Source: Pseudomonas sp. N3-W (GTDB taxonomy: Bacteria; Pseudomonadota; Gammaproteobacteria; Pseudomonadales; Pseudomonadaceae). Taken from it: a stretch of 64,000 nt of DNA. The notes beneath the pieces are model-generated. The model was given only the letters and a program-made list of their open reading frames with translations. It ran no database searches and had not been told where the DNA came from. Each line of letters opens with the position of its first letter. The stretch's first letter is position 1. A program made the translations under genes and the position numbers. The DNA lies in the NCBI RefSeq assembly GCF_024970185.1, contig NZ_CP103965.1:6467001-6531000 (forward strand), in the 5' to 3' direction. Shown piece after piece: positions 19,800 through 28,099 of the stretch.

Positions 19800-21875
19800 A
19801 TGACCGAGTTGTCGCAAGTGTCGGTGACGGCACTCAAGGGTGTCGGTGAAGCCATGGCCGAGAAACTGGCCAAGGTCGGCCTGGAGAATCTCCAGGACGT
19901 GCTGTTTCACCTGCCCTTGCGCTACCAGGATCGCACCCGTGTGGTACCGATCGGCCACTTGCGACCGGGCCAGGACGCGGTCATCGAAGGCACCGTCAGC
20001 GGCGCCGACGTGGTCATGGGCCGGCGCCGCAGCCTCGTGGTGCGGCTGCAGGACGGCACGGGCGGGCTCAGCCTGCGCTTCTACCATTTCAGCAACGCGC
20101 AGAAAGAAGGCCTGAAACGCGGCACGCGGATTCGCTGCTACGGCGAAGCCCGGCCCGGTGCCTCGGGGCTGGAGATCTATCACCCGGAATACCGCGCCAT
20201 CACTGGCGACGAACCGCCGCCGGTCGATGAAACCCTGACCCCGGTCTACCCGCTCACCGAAGGCCTGACCCAGCAGCGCCTGCGCCAACTGTGCATGCAG
20301 ACCCTGACCCTGCTCGGCCCCAGCAGCCTGCCCGACTGGCTCCCCAAAGAGCTGGCCCGCGACTACCAACTGGCACCGCTGGCCGATGCGATCCGCTACC
20401 TGCATCACCCGCCCGCCGATGCCGACGTCGACGAACTCGCCCTCGGCCATCACTGGGCGCAGCACCGTCTGGCGTTTGAAGAACTGCTGACCCATCAGCT
20501 GTCCCAGCAGCGCCTGCGTGAGAGCATGCGCTCGCTACGTGCACCAGCCATGCCCAAAGCCACAAAGCTGCCGACCAAATACCTGGCCAATCTCGGCTTT
20601 GCACCGACCGGCGCCCAGCAACGGGTCGGCAACGAAATCGCCTACGACCTCAGTCAGCACGAACCGATGCTGCGGCTGATCCAGGGCGATGTGGGCGCGG
20701 GTAAAACCGTGGTTGCCGCCCTTGCCGCGTTGCAAGCGCTGGAAGCCGGTTATCAAGTGGCGCTGATGGCGCCGACCGAGATTCTTGCCGAACAACACTT
20801 CATCACCTTCAAGCGCTGGCTCGAACCGCTGGGCATCGAAGTCGCGTGGCTAGCCGGCAAGCTCAAGGGCAAGAACCGCGTCGCCGCGCTGGAACAGATC
20901 GCCAGCGGCACACCGATGGTGGTCGGTACGCATGCACTGTTCCAGGACGAAGTGCAGTTCAAGAACCTGGCGCTGGTGATCATCGACGAGCAGCACCGCT
21001 TCGGCGTGCAACAGCGGCTCGCGTTGCGCCAGAAAGGGGTTGGCGGACGCATGTGCCCGCATCAACTGATCATGACCGCGACGCCGATTCCCCGGACGTT
21101 GGCGATGAGCGCCTACGCCGACCTCGACACCTCGATCCTCGACGAACTGCCGCCCGGCCGAACGCCGGTCAACACCGTGCTGGTCACCGATACACGCCGC
21201 GTCGAAGTCATCGAACGGGTTCGCGGCGCCTGTGCCGAAGGGCGACAGGCGTATTGGGTGTGTACGCTGATCGAAGAGTCGGAAGAGCTGACCTGCCAGG
21301 CCGCCGAGACCACTTATGAAGACCTCACCGCGGCCCTTGGCGAGTTGAAGGTCGGGCTGATCCACGGTCGCATGAAGCCCGTCGAGAAAGCCGCCGTCAT
21401 GGCCGAATTCAAGGCCGGCAACCTGCAACTGCTGGTTGCCACCACCGTGATCGAAGTCGGCGTGGACGTACCGAACGCCAGCCTGATGATCATCGAAAAC
21501 CCTGAACGCCTCGGCCTGGCGCAACTGCACCAGCTGCGTGGCCGTGTCGGACGAGGCAGCGCCGCCAGCCATTGCGTGCTGCTCTACCACCCGCCGCTGT
21601 CGCAGATCGGCCGTCAGCGCCTCGGCATCATGCGTGAAACCAACGATGGTTTTGTCATCGCCGAAAAAGATCTCGAACTGCGCGGCCCCGGCGAAATGCT
21701 CGGCACCCGCCAGACCGGCCTGCTGCAATTCAAGGTCGCCGACCTGATGCGCGACGCCGACCTGCTGCCCGCCGTACGCGATGCCGCCCAAGCCCTGATG
21801 GAACGATGGCCGGACCATGTCAGCCCGCTGCTTGATCGCTGGTTGCGCCATGGGCAGCAATACGGCCAAGTGTGA
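19800..21875 (+). CDS. recG: ATP-dependent DNA helicase RecG
   Basis: Branch-migration helicase that remodels stalled forks and Holliday junctions. The 691-residue protein has an N-terminal wedge domain (OB fold, about 1-230), followed by superfamily 2 motor domains with Walker A GDVGAGKT, the Walker B-type DEQHRFGVQQR, TATPIPRT, and motif VI QLHQLRGRVGRG. The C-terminal region is complete. It is co-transcribed with oxyR. Confidence 0.97.
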   Translation: MTELSQVSVTALKGVGEAMAEKLAKVGLENLQDVLFHLPLRYQDRTRVVPIGHLRPGQDAVIEGTVSGADVVMGRRRSLVVRLQDGTGGLSLRFYHFSNAQKEGLKRGTRIRCYGEARPGASGLEIYHPEYRAITGDEPPPVDETLTPVYPLTEGLTQQRLRQLCMQTLTLLGPSSLPDWLPKELARDYQLAPLADAIRYLHHPPADADVDELALGHHWAQHRLAFEELLTHQLSQQRLRESMRSLRAPAMPKATKLPTKYLANLGFAPTGAQQRVGNEIAYDLSQHEPMLRLIQGDVGAGKTVVAALAALQALEAGYQVALMAPTEILAEQHFITFKRWLEPLGIEVAWLAGKLKGKNRVAALEQIASGTPMVVGTHALFQDEVQFKNLALVIIDEQHRFGVQQRLALRQKGVGGRMCPHQLIMTATPIPRTLAMSAYADLDTSILDELPPGRTPVNTVLVTDTRRVEVIERVRGACAEGRQAYWVCTLIEESEELTCQAAETTYEDLTAALGELKVGLIHGRMKPVEKAAVMAEFKAGNLQLLVATTVIEVGVDVPNASLMIIENPERLGLAQLHQLRGRVGRGSAASHCVLLYHPPLSQIGRQRLGIMRETNDGFVIAEKDLELRGPGEMLGTRQTGLLQFKVADLMRDADLLPAVRDAAQALMERWPDHVSPLLDRWLRHGQQYGQV

Positions 21876-21954
21876 GCACCGTCTCAGTTTCTGACAGCCC
21901 GTTCCTACAGAGCTGGTTATACTGCTGCCATTGTTTCAAAAACGGATACACACC

Positions 21955-23355
21955 ATGACCGAAGCTGCCCTCGTCCCCGAAACCCCGCACGCTCCGTCTG
22001 TTATTCGGCTGCTGCTTGGCAAGCTGGGCATCGCCTACGAAGAAGTCCTCGACCACCACGGCCTGAATGCCTCGCGCAAAGTGCAGGCGGTGCTGCTCGA
22101 CGACGCTGTGGGCGCGCTGATGGTGTTGTTCCCGCAGAGCCAGTTGCTGGACCTCAATCGCCTCGCCGAACTCACTGGCCGCCGGTTGACTGCCGTGTCC
22201 ACCGAACGCCTGGAAAAAATGCTCGGCAAACACAGCCTGAGCCTGTTGCCCGGCCTGCCTGCACTGACCAGCTCGCCGTGCCTGTACGAAGAAAGCCTGC
22301 TGCGCGAACCGAAGTTGCTGATCAACTCGGGCGAGCCGGGCCTGCTGCTGGAAATCGCCAGCGAAGATTTCAAGACCATGCTGACCAAGGCCAGCGCCGC
22401 CAACTTCGGCGAAGCCCTGAGCAGCATCCGCCCCAACCTAGACCGCCCTGACGATGACCGCGAGGAAATCACCCAGGCCGTCCAGGCGTTCACCGCGCGG
22501 CGCATCCAGCAACGCCTGGAAGCCACCATCGAAATCCCGCCGCTGGCCGAAACCGCGCAGAAAATCATCAAGCTGCGGGTCGACCCCAACGCCACCATCG
22601 ACGACATTACCGGCGTGGTCGAAACCGACCCGGCGCTGGCTGCCCAAGTGGTCAGCTGGGCAGCGTCGCCGTATTACGCCTCGCCGGGCAAGATTCGTTC
22701 AGTGGAAGACGCCATCGTCCGCGTGCTGGGTTTCGACCTGGTGATCAACCTGGCGCTGGGCCTGGCCCTGGGCAAAACCCTGAGCCTGCCCAAGGACCAC
22801 CCGCAACACACCACGCCGTACTGGCAGCAGTCGATCTACACCGCCGCTGTCATCGAAGGCCTGACCCGCGCCATGCCCCGCGCCCAGCGCCCGGAAGCCG
22901 GCCTGACCTACCTCGCCGGCCTGCTGCACAACTTCGGCTACCTGCTGCTGGCGCACGTCTTCCCGCCGCATTTCTCACTGATTTGCCGCCACCTGGAAGT
23001 CAACCCGCACCTGTGCCACAGCTACGTCGAGCAACACCTGCTGGGTATCAGCCGCGAACAGATCGGCTCCTGGCTGATGCGCTACTGGGACATGCCGGAC
23101 GAACTGGCCACCGCCCTGCGCTTCCAGCACGACCCGACCTACGACGGCGCCTACGCCGAATACCCGAACCTCGTCTGCCTGGCCGTACGCCTGCTACGCA
23201 GTCGCGGCATCGGCTCCGGCCCGGACGAAGACATCCCTGACGCCTTGCTCGAACGCGTCGGCCTGACCCGCGACAAAGCCAACGACGTCGTCAGCAAAGT
23301 GCTTGAGGCTGAAGTGCTGCTGCGCGAACTCGCCTCGCAATTCACCCAAGCCTAA
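21955..23355 (+). CDS. YbaK-like plus HDOD domain protein
   Basis: From the ATG at 21955 the protein has 466 residues; upstream codons look non-coding. The first 150 or so residues resemble the YbaK/ProX aminoacyl-tRNA deacylase fold (VIRLLLGKLGIAYEEV..., then FPQSQLLDLNRLAELTGR). The rest is an HDOD domain (about 180-400; IPPLAETAQKIIKLRVDPNA, GLLHNFGYLLLAH), a degenerate HD domain common in signalling proteins. The same two-part protein sits after recG in other pseudomonads. Its role is unknown, and catalysis by either domain is unproven. Confidence 0.8.
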   Translation: MTEAALVPETPHAPSVIRLLLGKLGIAYEEVLDHHGLNASRKVQAVLLDDAVGALMVLFPQSQLLDLNRLAELTGRRLTAVSTERLEKMLGKHSLSLLPGLPALTSSPCLYEESLLREPKLLINSGEPGLLLEIASEDFKTMLTKASAANFGEALSSIRPNLDRPDDDREEITQAVQAFTARRIQQRLEATIEIPPLAETAQKIIKLRVDPNATIDDITGVVETDPALAAQVVSWAASPYYASPGKIRSVEDAIVRVLGFDLVINLALGLALGKTLSLPKDHPQHTTPYWQQSIYTAAVIEGLTRAMPRAQRPEAGLTYLAGLLHNFGYLLLAHVFPPHFSLICRHLEVNPHLCHSYVEQHLLGISREQIGSWLMRYWDMPDELATALRFQHDPTYDGAYAEYPNLVCLAVRLLRSRGIGSGPDEDIPDALLERVGLTRDKANDVVSKVLEAEVLLRELASQFTQA

Positions 23356-23358
23356 AAG

Positions 23359-23426
23359 CTTCGCGGGCAAGCCACGCTCCCACAGGATTTATGCGATCCC
23401 TGTAGGAGCGAGGCTTGCCCGCGAAG
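23359..23426. repeat. REPIN
   Basis: A perfect 15-bp terminal inverted repeat, CTTCGCGGGCAAGCC (23359-23373) and its complement (23412-23426), with inner GCTCCCACAGG and CCTGTAGGAGC arms. It starts just after the HDOD gene stop. Confidence 0.85.
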
Positions 23427-23462
23427 AATCCACCTCGGTCTACCTGACTCACCACCAACCCC

Positions 23463-23507
23463 TGTGGCGAGGGAGCTTGCTCCCGCTCGGCTGCGCAGCA
23501 GCCGCAA
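23463..23507. repeat. Single REP
   Basis: TGTGGCGAGGGAGCTTGCTC followed by GGCTGCGCAGCAGCC: one arm of the same REPIN class seen at 6855-6950, without an inverted partner nearby. Confidence 0.75.
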
Positions 23508-23543
23508 TCCACCCAACGCGGTGTACCTGACCTCCTTCTGATC

Positions 23544-23615
23544 TCAAGCCTTAGGCTTAGCCTTCCTAGGCTTCAAATACTTGGTCAACCCCTGGAACCA
23601 GATCACCAGCGCCGG
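23544..23615 (-). pseudogene. 3'-end remnant of the SCP2-like gene; copy 1 of a direct repeat
   Basis: Read on the minus strand this encodes PALVIWFQGLTKYLKPRK and then a different tail with its own stop at 23544. It matches the last 20 or so codons of the intact gene at 24250-24627. Bases 23569-23615 match 24269-24315 at 46 of 47 positions. Nothing upstream on the minus strand matches the rest of that gene. It is a partial duplicate, left in the 506-base gap between the HDOD gene and the Ser/Thr-rich gene. Confidence 0.8.
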
Positions 23616-23861
23616 CTCGGTATTCTGGCGGCAGGCACTAGCTGAAAAGACGCTGAACTGTGTATACGAAACCATACACGGACCCGACATTACGCCCACA
23701 AACCAGACAGCGAGGCGGTGTTAACCTCTGTTCAACTCCGGGGTTACCCCGCAGCCGACCTGTTTGAAAGGTCGAATAATTCAACAATAAAAATGTTTAC
23801 CTGCGCTCTTCGTTGCCTTGCTGCAACGCGTGCAGGTTCTCTTAGTATCCAGGGGGTCACA

Positions 23862-24131
23862 ATGTCTATTGGCGCAATCTCAGCTTCGATTCAAACCACC
23901 ACTCCGGCCACTCAAGCCACTCAGGCGGCGACCACGTCGAGCCAGACAGCTACCCAATCGCCGACGTCCAGCACAACCGCCAGCAATACCACGGCCACCC
24001 ACAAGCACCATCACCACCACGCGGCAAAAAGCGGCACTGCCAGCAGTACAACCGCATCCTCAGCCGAACCGACACCGACCGTGAATGGCAGCGGGCAAAC
24101 CATCGGCGAGACCATCAACGTCACGGTCTAA
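23862..24131 (+). CDS. Small Ser/Thr/Ala-rich protein with His cluster
   Basis: From the ATG at 23862, with AGGGGG seven bases upstream, the protein has 89 residues: MSIGAISASIQ, then a long low-complexity Thr/Ser/Ala/Gln stretch, an HKHHHHHAAKSG cluster near residues 48-59, and an ordered-looking end, NGSGQTIGETINVTV. There is no signal peptide or membrane segment. Similar short proteins occur in pseudomonads but I know of no function; the His cluster could bind metal. A strong terminator follows, supporting a real transcription unit. It lies between the two copies of the 47-bp direct repeat. Confidence 0.6.
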   Translation: MSIGAISASIQTTTPATQATQAATTSSQTATQSPTSSTTASNTTATHKHHHHHAAKSGTASSTTASSAEPTPTVNGSGQTIGETINVTV

Positions 24132-24155
24132 GTGCTGTTGAAGTCATCCAGATAC

Positions 24156-24184
24156 AAAAACCCCGCCTAGGCGGGGTTTTTCTT
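24156..24184 (+). terminator. Terminator after the Ser/Thr-rich gene
   Basis: The palindrome CCCCGCCTAGGCGGGG is flanked by AAAAA and TTTTT, 25 bases past the stop. It is symmetrical enough to end the opposing SCP2-like transcript as well. Confidence 0.9.
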
Positions 24185-24249
24185 TAAGTCTGTCGCCTGA
24201 AAGCACTGCTCCACCCATTATCAGGCTGAGCCCGATAGCTCCAGCGAAC

Positions 24250-24627
24250 TCAGGATTTGGGTTTGCGCGGCTTCAAATACTTGGTCAAACCCTGGAACCA
24301 GATCACCAGCGCCGGATTGCCCTTGATCTGAATCGACTTGTCCTGAATCCCCGTCATAAACGCCAATTGCTTGTTCTTCGCCTGCATGGTGGCAAAGCCA
24401 TACGCCGCATCTTTAAAAGCAATCGCAAACGCCGGCTCCGCATACACCCCAGACTTGCTGGTAATACGCTGGTTCTTCACAAAGAAATGCCGCGCCACCT
24501 TCCCGTCCAGGGTCTGCAGCTGAAACACCAACTCCTTGTCACCCAACTGCTGCTGAAACGCAGGATTGGTCCGACTGGCCTTACCCATCAACAAACCCAG
24601 CATCCACAGCAGAAAACGAAATTTCAT
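24250..24627 (-). CDS. SCP2 sterol-carrier-like small protein
   Basis: From the ATG at 24627 (MKFRFLLWMLGLLMGK) the protein is 125 residues; an upstream GTG would add two. A hydrophobic N-terminus (about 3-17) may be a membrane anchor. The rest has the SCP2-like layout: VFQLQTLDGKVARHFFV, then ITSKSGVYAEPAFAIAFKDAAYGFATM, then IQIKGNPALVIWFQGL and a basic tail, KPRKPKS. SCP2 domains bind lipids, but the ligand here is unknown. A partial copy of its 3' end lies at 23544-23615. Confidence 0.7.
   Translation of the reverse strand: MKFRFLLWMLGLLMGKASRTNPAFQQQLGDKELVFQLQTLDGKVARHFFVKNQRITSKSGVYAEPAFAIAFKDAAYGFATMQAKNKQLAFMTGIQDKSIQIKGNPALVIWFQGLTKYLKPRKPKS
24269..24315. repeat. Copy 2 of 47-bp direct repeat
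   Basis: This lies within the 3' end of the SCP2-like gene. It matches 23569-23615 in the same orientation at 46 of 47 bases; the two copies bracket 653 bases. Confidence 0.85.
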
Positions 24628-24800
24628 GCGCACAGCCTCAAAAGAAAAATGAACGGCCGGCGCAGTGTAGCGGCTCCAGACGATAACGCCACCATCGACC
24701 TGCGTTAGAAGAAGATGCAGTGCTTTTTGACGTTGATGACTACCAAGTCACCCCCCATTCGCCAAACACATCACCACGCCTACACCTGCTGAAACACATC

Positions 24801-24838
24801 CTGTAGGAGCTGCCGAAGGCTGCGATCTTTTGATCTTC
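24801..24838. repeat. Single REP-like element
   Basis: CTGTAGGAGCTGCCGAAGGCTGCGATCTTTTGATCTT is a widespread Pseudomonas intergenic palindrome type, within the 532-base gap between the SCP2-like gene and the DUF6124-type gene. Confidence 0.6.
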
Positions 24839-24922
24839 CCCCCTGCAAACTTCTCGGAAATTTCCTTCAAAACACAGAGCTGTTCATGAACTAGGCGGCC
24901 ATCGCCCATACCGCTAACCTCT

Positions 24923-25100
24923 GTCCGTCACCGCAAAATCGGTGATGCGGACGTGCAAGTCCGGTCCAGGTGCGCAATCGATTATGGCTATTCATCGAGC
25001 GATTTCTTATGCTCGCGGATCGTTATGGCGGCTGTGCGTCGGAGACCTTCGGGTCTGCCGGGCCCCTGGACCGGTCTTGCACACCAACGCACAGCTGCCA
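24923..25100 (+). ncRNA. Highly structured leader or antisense-type RNA upstream of the DUF6124-type gene
   Basis: Three structures are visible. Hairpin I (24923-24952) pairs GTCCGTCACCG with CGGTGA and CGGAC around loop CAAAAT. A multibranched domain is closed by a 14-bp stem (25026-25039 with 25087-25100, one G-U pair) and contains an AGACC-TTCG-GGTCT tetraloop hairpin (25043-25056). Segment 24953-24970 is complementary to 25065-25082 at 17 of 18 positions, which would compete with or bridge into the branched domain. CCTGGA (25065-25070) also complements TCCAGG (25144-25149), which overlaps the ribosome site AGGAG of the next gene. The layout recalls C4-type phage antisense RNAs; the assignment is inference. 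Confidence 0.6.
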
Positions 25101-25159
25101 CCTATTTCGAAGTGCAAAGCGAAACGGTGTCAGCCTCTTAAAATCCAGGAGCTACACCC

Positions 25160-25546
25160 ATGTTCAAACCAACGCCCAACCCCCCAGACAACACTGACAC
25201 CACCCCCGATACTCCCCTCGACCCCGAAAAGCTCGACAAGGAAGCCGCCGACCGCGCCTTCGCTCACTACTTCTCCCCAACCAACGAAAAACCGGCCAAA
25301 CGCTGCAAAAGCCATCTCTTCACCGTCGCCCCCAACATCGACACCGAAGCCCTCCTGGCCAACGCCTCCGAAGACCTGCTATCCATCAGCGCCATCGCCG
25401 CCGATTTGGCCGACGCCGTACAAGGCCCCCACCGATCCATCGCCCTGGCGCTGAGCAGATTGGCAGATGGGGTGCAGTTGTTGGTGGAGCGCGCGCTGGA
25501 TCATATTGATTCGCCGGATTCGGCGGGGTATCGAGCTGAGGGATAG
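25160..25546 (+). CDS. DUF6124-type small protein
   Basis: A 128-residue soluble protein beginning MFKPTPNPPDNTDTTPDTP, a disordered Pro/Thr/Asp N-terminus (about 1-30). An acidic/helical body follows, with SHLFTVAPNIDTEALLANAS, then SEDLLSISAIAADLADAVQG and IALALSRLADGVQLLVERAL. This is the pattern of DUF6124 proteins, a Pseudomonas family of unknown function often present in several copies per genome. AGGAG lies eight bases before the ATG. The highly structured RNA at 24923-25100 sits directly upstream and may control it. Confidence 0.75.
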   Translation: MFKPTPNPPDNTDTTPDTPLDPEKLDKEAADRAFAHYFSPTNEKPAKRCKSHLFTVAPNIDTEALLANASEDLLSISAIAADLADAVQGPHRSIALALSRLADGVQLLVERALDHIDSPDSAGYRAEG

Positions 25547-25613
25547 TAGAAACGACGAAGGGGACTTAACGTCCCCCTTCTTCAACCAATTGTTCGGACC
25601 CGCAGTTCGAAAA

Positions 25614-26981
25614 TTACAGGCAGTGACCGGCCTTGATCAATTCCGTGCCCAACGCCACAAGACGTTTCACGCCGTTGATACCCTGCTGGCTACCTTTGTC
25701 AGCTGAAAATTGATAGCAGGCCAGCGCCCGGGACATATCCTTCGTTCCTAGCTCGCCACTTTCTAAAGCATGAGCCAGATAGTTCATCGCATCTGTGGAC
25801 CCCATCGACACCGCGCGAATAGCCTCTCTTTCTGCCTGTTCGGGATGCAGGCAGGGGCCGTTATAGTCGGTGGAATTACCGTTGCAGTAATACGTGGCGT
25901 AACCCAGCGCCCCGTCCGGCAGTGTCGTCGCCGCTGCTTTAAACAAAGTCTCAAGCTTACTGGTTTCCAACTGGGGAGCCATCTGCGAAAGACTCAACCT
26001 TGCCGCCGACAGACTCGCCTGCGGATCACCCGACTCGGCAGCACAGACGTAGTTTTCCAGGGACGCTTCAATCAACTCTCCAGTCAGACGGTATCGTTCA
26101 AGAAACCCTAACTCACCCAAGCCCTCGGCACGTTGATAACAGAAGTTCTCGGTACGGCTCATTCCGGGTCTACTGGCGGCGACGAGCTCTTTCTCGCTGA
26201 TCGACCAGTCTTCAACCCCCACCAGCGCCCAGCACGGCTTTTTAGCAAAGTTGAAAATCTTGATGTTACTGTTACCGGCCCGTTTATCCACAACGTTCAT
26301 GTGACTGTCGTCGACCGTTTCGACCTCCACGCCTTCAGTCTTGCCTTTGATCGCGACCATCAACGGAAATGCCAAACCGGCGCCTGTCTCTGCCGTAATT
26401 TGTGGCTCAAATCGGCCAGGATCAGAGGTCCGTTTCAACAGCAATATTTTCACTGCAATCGCGGTTAGACGTTTCTGGGACTCAGCATTGGCGGAGAACG
26501 CTGGCAAGAACTGGGCAAAGTCCTGGGATGGGCACGCAGCACTTGTCCCGCTCACACCATCGGGCGCGATCTTGTCCAGGTAAGCCGAACGCTCCTGACT
26601 CATGCTAGCGATGCAATTGTTTACCACCCCCACGTATGCGGGCTTACCGGCCTCAATTTCAAATGCTTCTACGGCGCAATTTGTATCCCGTAACTTGATC
26701 CATGCACGCTGTGATTCCTTCACCATCGCCGAATACTCTTCCCCCAATTTGGGATCGACCAAGTATTGAGACTCAAGCCGAGCCATCAGTTGATGATAGC
26801 TCGTGTTCAACTGGGAATCGGCTGTTTTTTTTGCAGCCTCGGAACAAGGGACAACCTGCAAACTAGAGGTAATTTCGCTGCATTCGTCTTGGGCGAACGC
26901 TGCCGAAACCGGTAGTAGCGCAAACGCGCCCAGTATCCAACTCAATCCAAAACGCTTCACTGTCTTCAATCCTTGATTCAT
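25614..26981 (-). CDS. Secreted LprI-domain protein with Sel1-like repeats (putative immunity protein)
   Basis: The 455-residue protein has a signal peptide ending at about residue 30 (ALLPVSAAFAQ). Residues about 34-140 form a DUF1311/LprI domain, recognised by SQRAWIKLRDTNC and paired cysteines; LprI of mycobacteria inhibits lysozyme. The C-terminal third has Sel1-like helical repeats (GDPQASLSAARL, GSTDAMNYLAHALESGE, KGSQQGINGVKRLVALG). The middle is unassigned and has several Cys, consistent with periplasmic disulfides. It is the last gene of the minus-strand cargo series behind vgrG, which suggests protection against a muramidase effector. Composition is less GC-rich than the core genes. 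Confidence 0.65.
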   Translation of the reverse strand: MNQGLKTVKRFGLSWILGAFALLPVSAAFAQDECSEITSSLQVVPCSEAAKKTADSQLNTSYHQLMARLESQYLVDPKLGEEYSAMVKESQRAWIKLRDTNCAVEAFEIEAGKPAYVGVVNNCIASMSQERSAYLDKIAPDGVSGTSAACPSQDFAQFLPAFSANAESQKRLTAIAVKILLLKRTSDPGRFEPQITAETGAGLAFPLMVAIKGKTEGVEVETVDDSHMNVVDKRAGNSNIKIFNFAKKPCWALVGVEDWSISEKELVAASRPGMSRTENFCYQRAEGLGELGFLERYRLTGELIEASLENYVCAAESGDPQASLSAARLSLSQMAPQLETSKLETLFKAAATTLPDGALGYATYYCNGNSTDYNGPCLHPEQAEREAIRAVSMGSTDAMNYLAHALESGELGTKDMSRALACYQFSADKGSQQGINGVKRLVALGTELIKAGHCL

Positions 26982-26997
26982 ATAGGTTGTGCCGGTT

Positions 26998-27999
26998 TTA
27001 TGTTTGAGAGAATTTTGTCACGCACCCTTTAGGCTTATTCATTTCCCAATAGGTACTAAGTAGCGCTTTCCGAGCCCGCTCTATTCGGAGATTGACAAAT
27101 CCATCCCCACAATCAGGACGCAACTCCTTAAAAGAACCCGACTCAGGTTGATAAACAAAAACCCTGCTAACGGTATAAGTACCCATCCCATCATCGACCT
27201 GCCAAACAGCGAAATCCTTTTTGCCGTCAAAGTTGAAATCGTCTATTTGAACGTGCAACTCGTTGATTGCTTCGAAATCGATTGTCTTGGTTTCAGAATG
27301 AGAGCCGTTTTTAACACCAACCGTTAAAACAGATCCGTTCAGCGCAAGAGTGGCCTCAACTCCTTTCGATGGATGGAAAGTAGTAACAGGCGTAGAAGCC
27401 GGGGCATTGAGGTCTGATACACCTTTCTCAACTGATGCCAGATACTTCTTAATACTCGCTGCTTCCTTGTAAGGACACACTACTTCTTTTCCAGTAGTTA
27501 AATCACGACCATCATTACAGTTCTGCAACGCAGGGTACTCTTGATCGCCGGTGAAAAAAGCAACAGACAACTCATCGCCGTTTTTAATCAGCGGCAATTC
27601 CATTACCGAATAGCTAACACCTTCAAACCCAGTATTTGAGACTTTGCTTTTCATCAACACATACATTGATTTCTGTGCTCTGTCCGGCAATGTCCTCTCA
27701 TAGAAAAATACTGACGCAATCTGCTCGCCTTCAATCTTCCACACATAATTTAGCGAAGGCTTGGCAACATTTATGGGCGAATAAAATATTTCCGCGTAGG
27801 GCACATGAGCTCCTACCACTTTTCCTTTCAAATTATTCCTCAAAAAGAAAACGGAAACCTTCTGATTACCTAGCGAGGCTATAACGGGGGGATGTAACTG
27901 CCCGATGGTTTGCGCATCGTCTGCCGACGCGCTTTGATTAAATAGACCAATCATTATTGCGAGGGCGCAGAGACCGCAGAAAAACCTGTAACCGTCCAT
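26998..27999 (-). CDS. Secreted protein, XAC2610-like (putative lysozyme-effector immunity)
   Basis: Using the ATG at 27999 (GGAAGG six bases before it) the protein has 333 residues, with a signal peptide MDGYRFFCGLCALAIMIGLF and cleavage near ASA-DD. The C-terminal half holds DFNFDGKKDFAVWQ, an EF-hand-like calcium loop, followed by a beta-strand-rich stretch (YTVSRVFVYQPESGSF) as in XAC2610. In Xanthomonas citri XAC2610 inhibits the GH19 effector XAC2609. A GH19-like gene lies three genes upstream here. Family membership is inferred from pattern only. An alternative is an unrelated FG-GAP-like periplasmic protein. Confidence 0.5.
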   Translation of the reverse strand: MDGYRFFCGLCALAIMIGLFNQSASADDAQTIGQLHPPVIASLGNQKVSVFFLRNNLKGKVVGAHVPYAEIFYSPINVAKPSLNYVWKIEGEQIASVFFYERTLPDRAQKSMYVLMKSKVSNTGFEGVSYSVMELPLIKNGDELSVAFFTGDQEYPALQNCNDGRDLTTGKEVVCPYKEAASIKKYLASVEKGVSDLNAPASTPVTTFHPSKGVEATLALNGSVLTVGVKNGSHSETKTIDFEAINELHVQIDDFNFDGKKDFAVWQVDDGMGTYTVSRVFVYQPESGSFKELRPDCGDGFVNLRIERARKALLSTYWEMNKPKGCVTKFSQT

Positions 28000-28099
28000 A
28001 TACCTTCCATAGCAACAAAATAAAAGTGAACGACTCCTTGCTGACAAACATATAAATCAGCAACAACTCGTTCACTTCGCTTACTAGCTCATTCAGTGT

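Noticed and set aside
24984..25454. Leader frame MAIHRAISYARGSLWRLCVGDL overlapping the structured RNA and DUF6124-type gene
   Set aside because: It runs through base-paired RNA and then out of frame through the real gene; the pairing explains the conserved-looking sequence better. A short leader peptide cannot be excluded.
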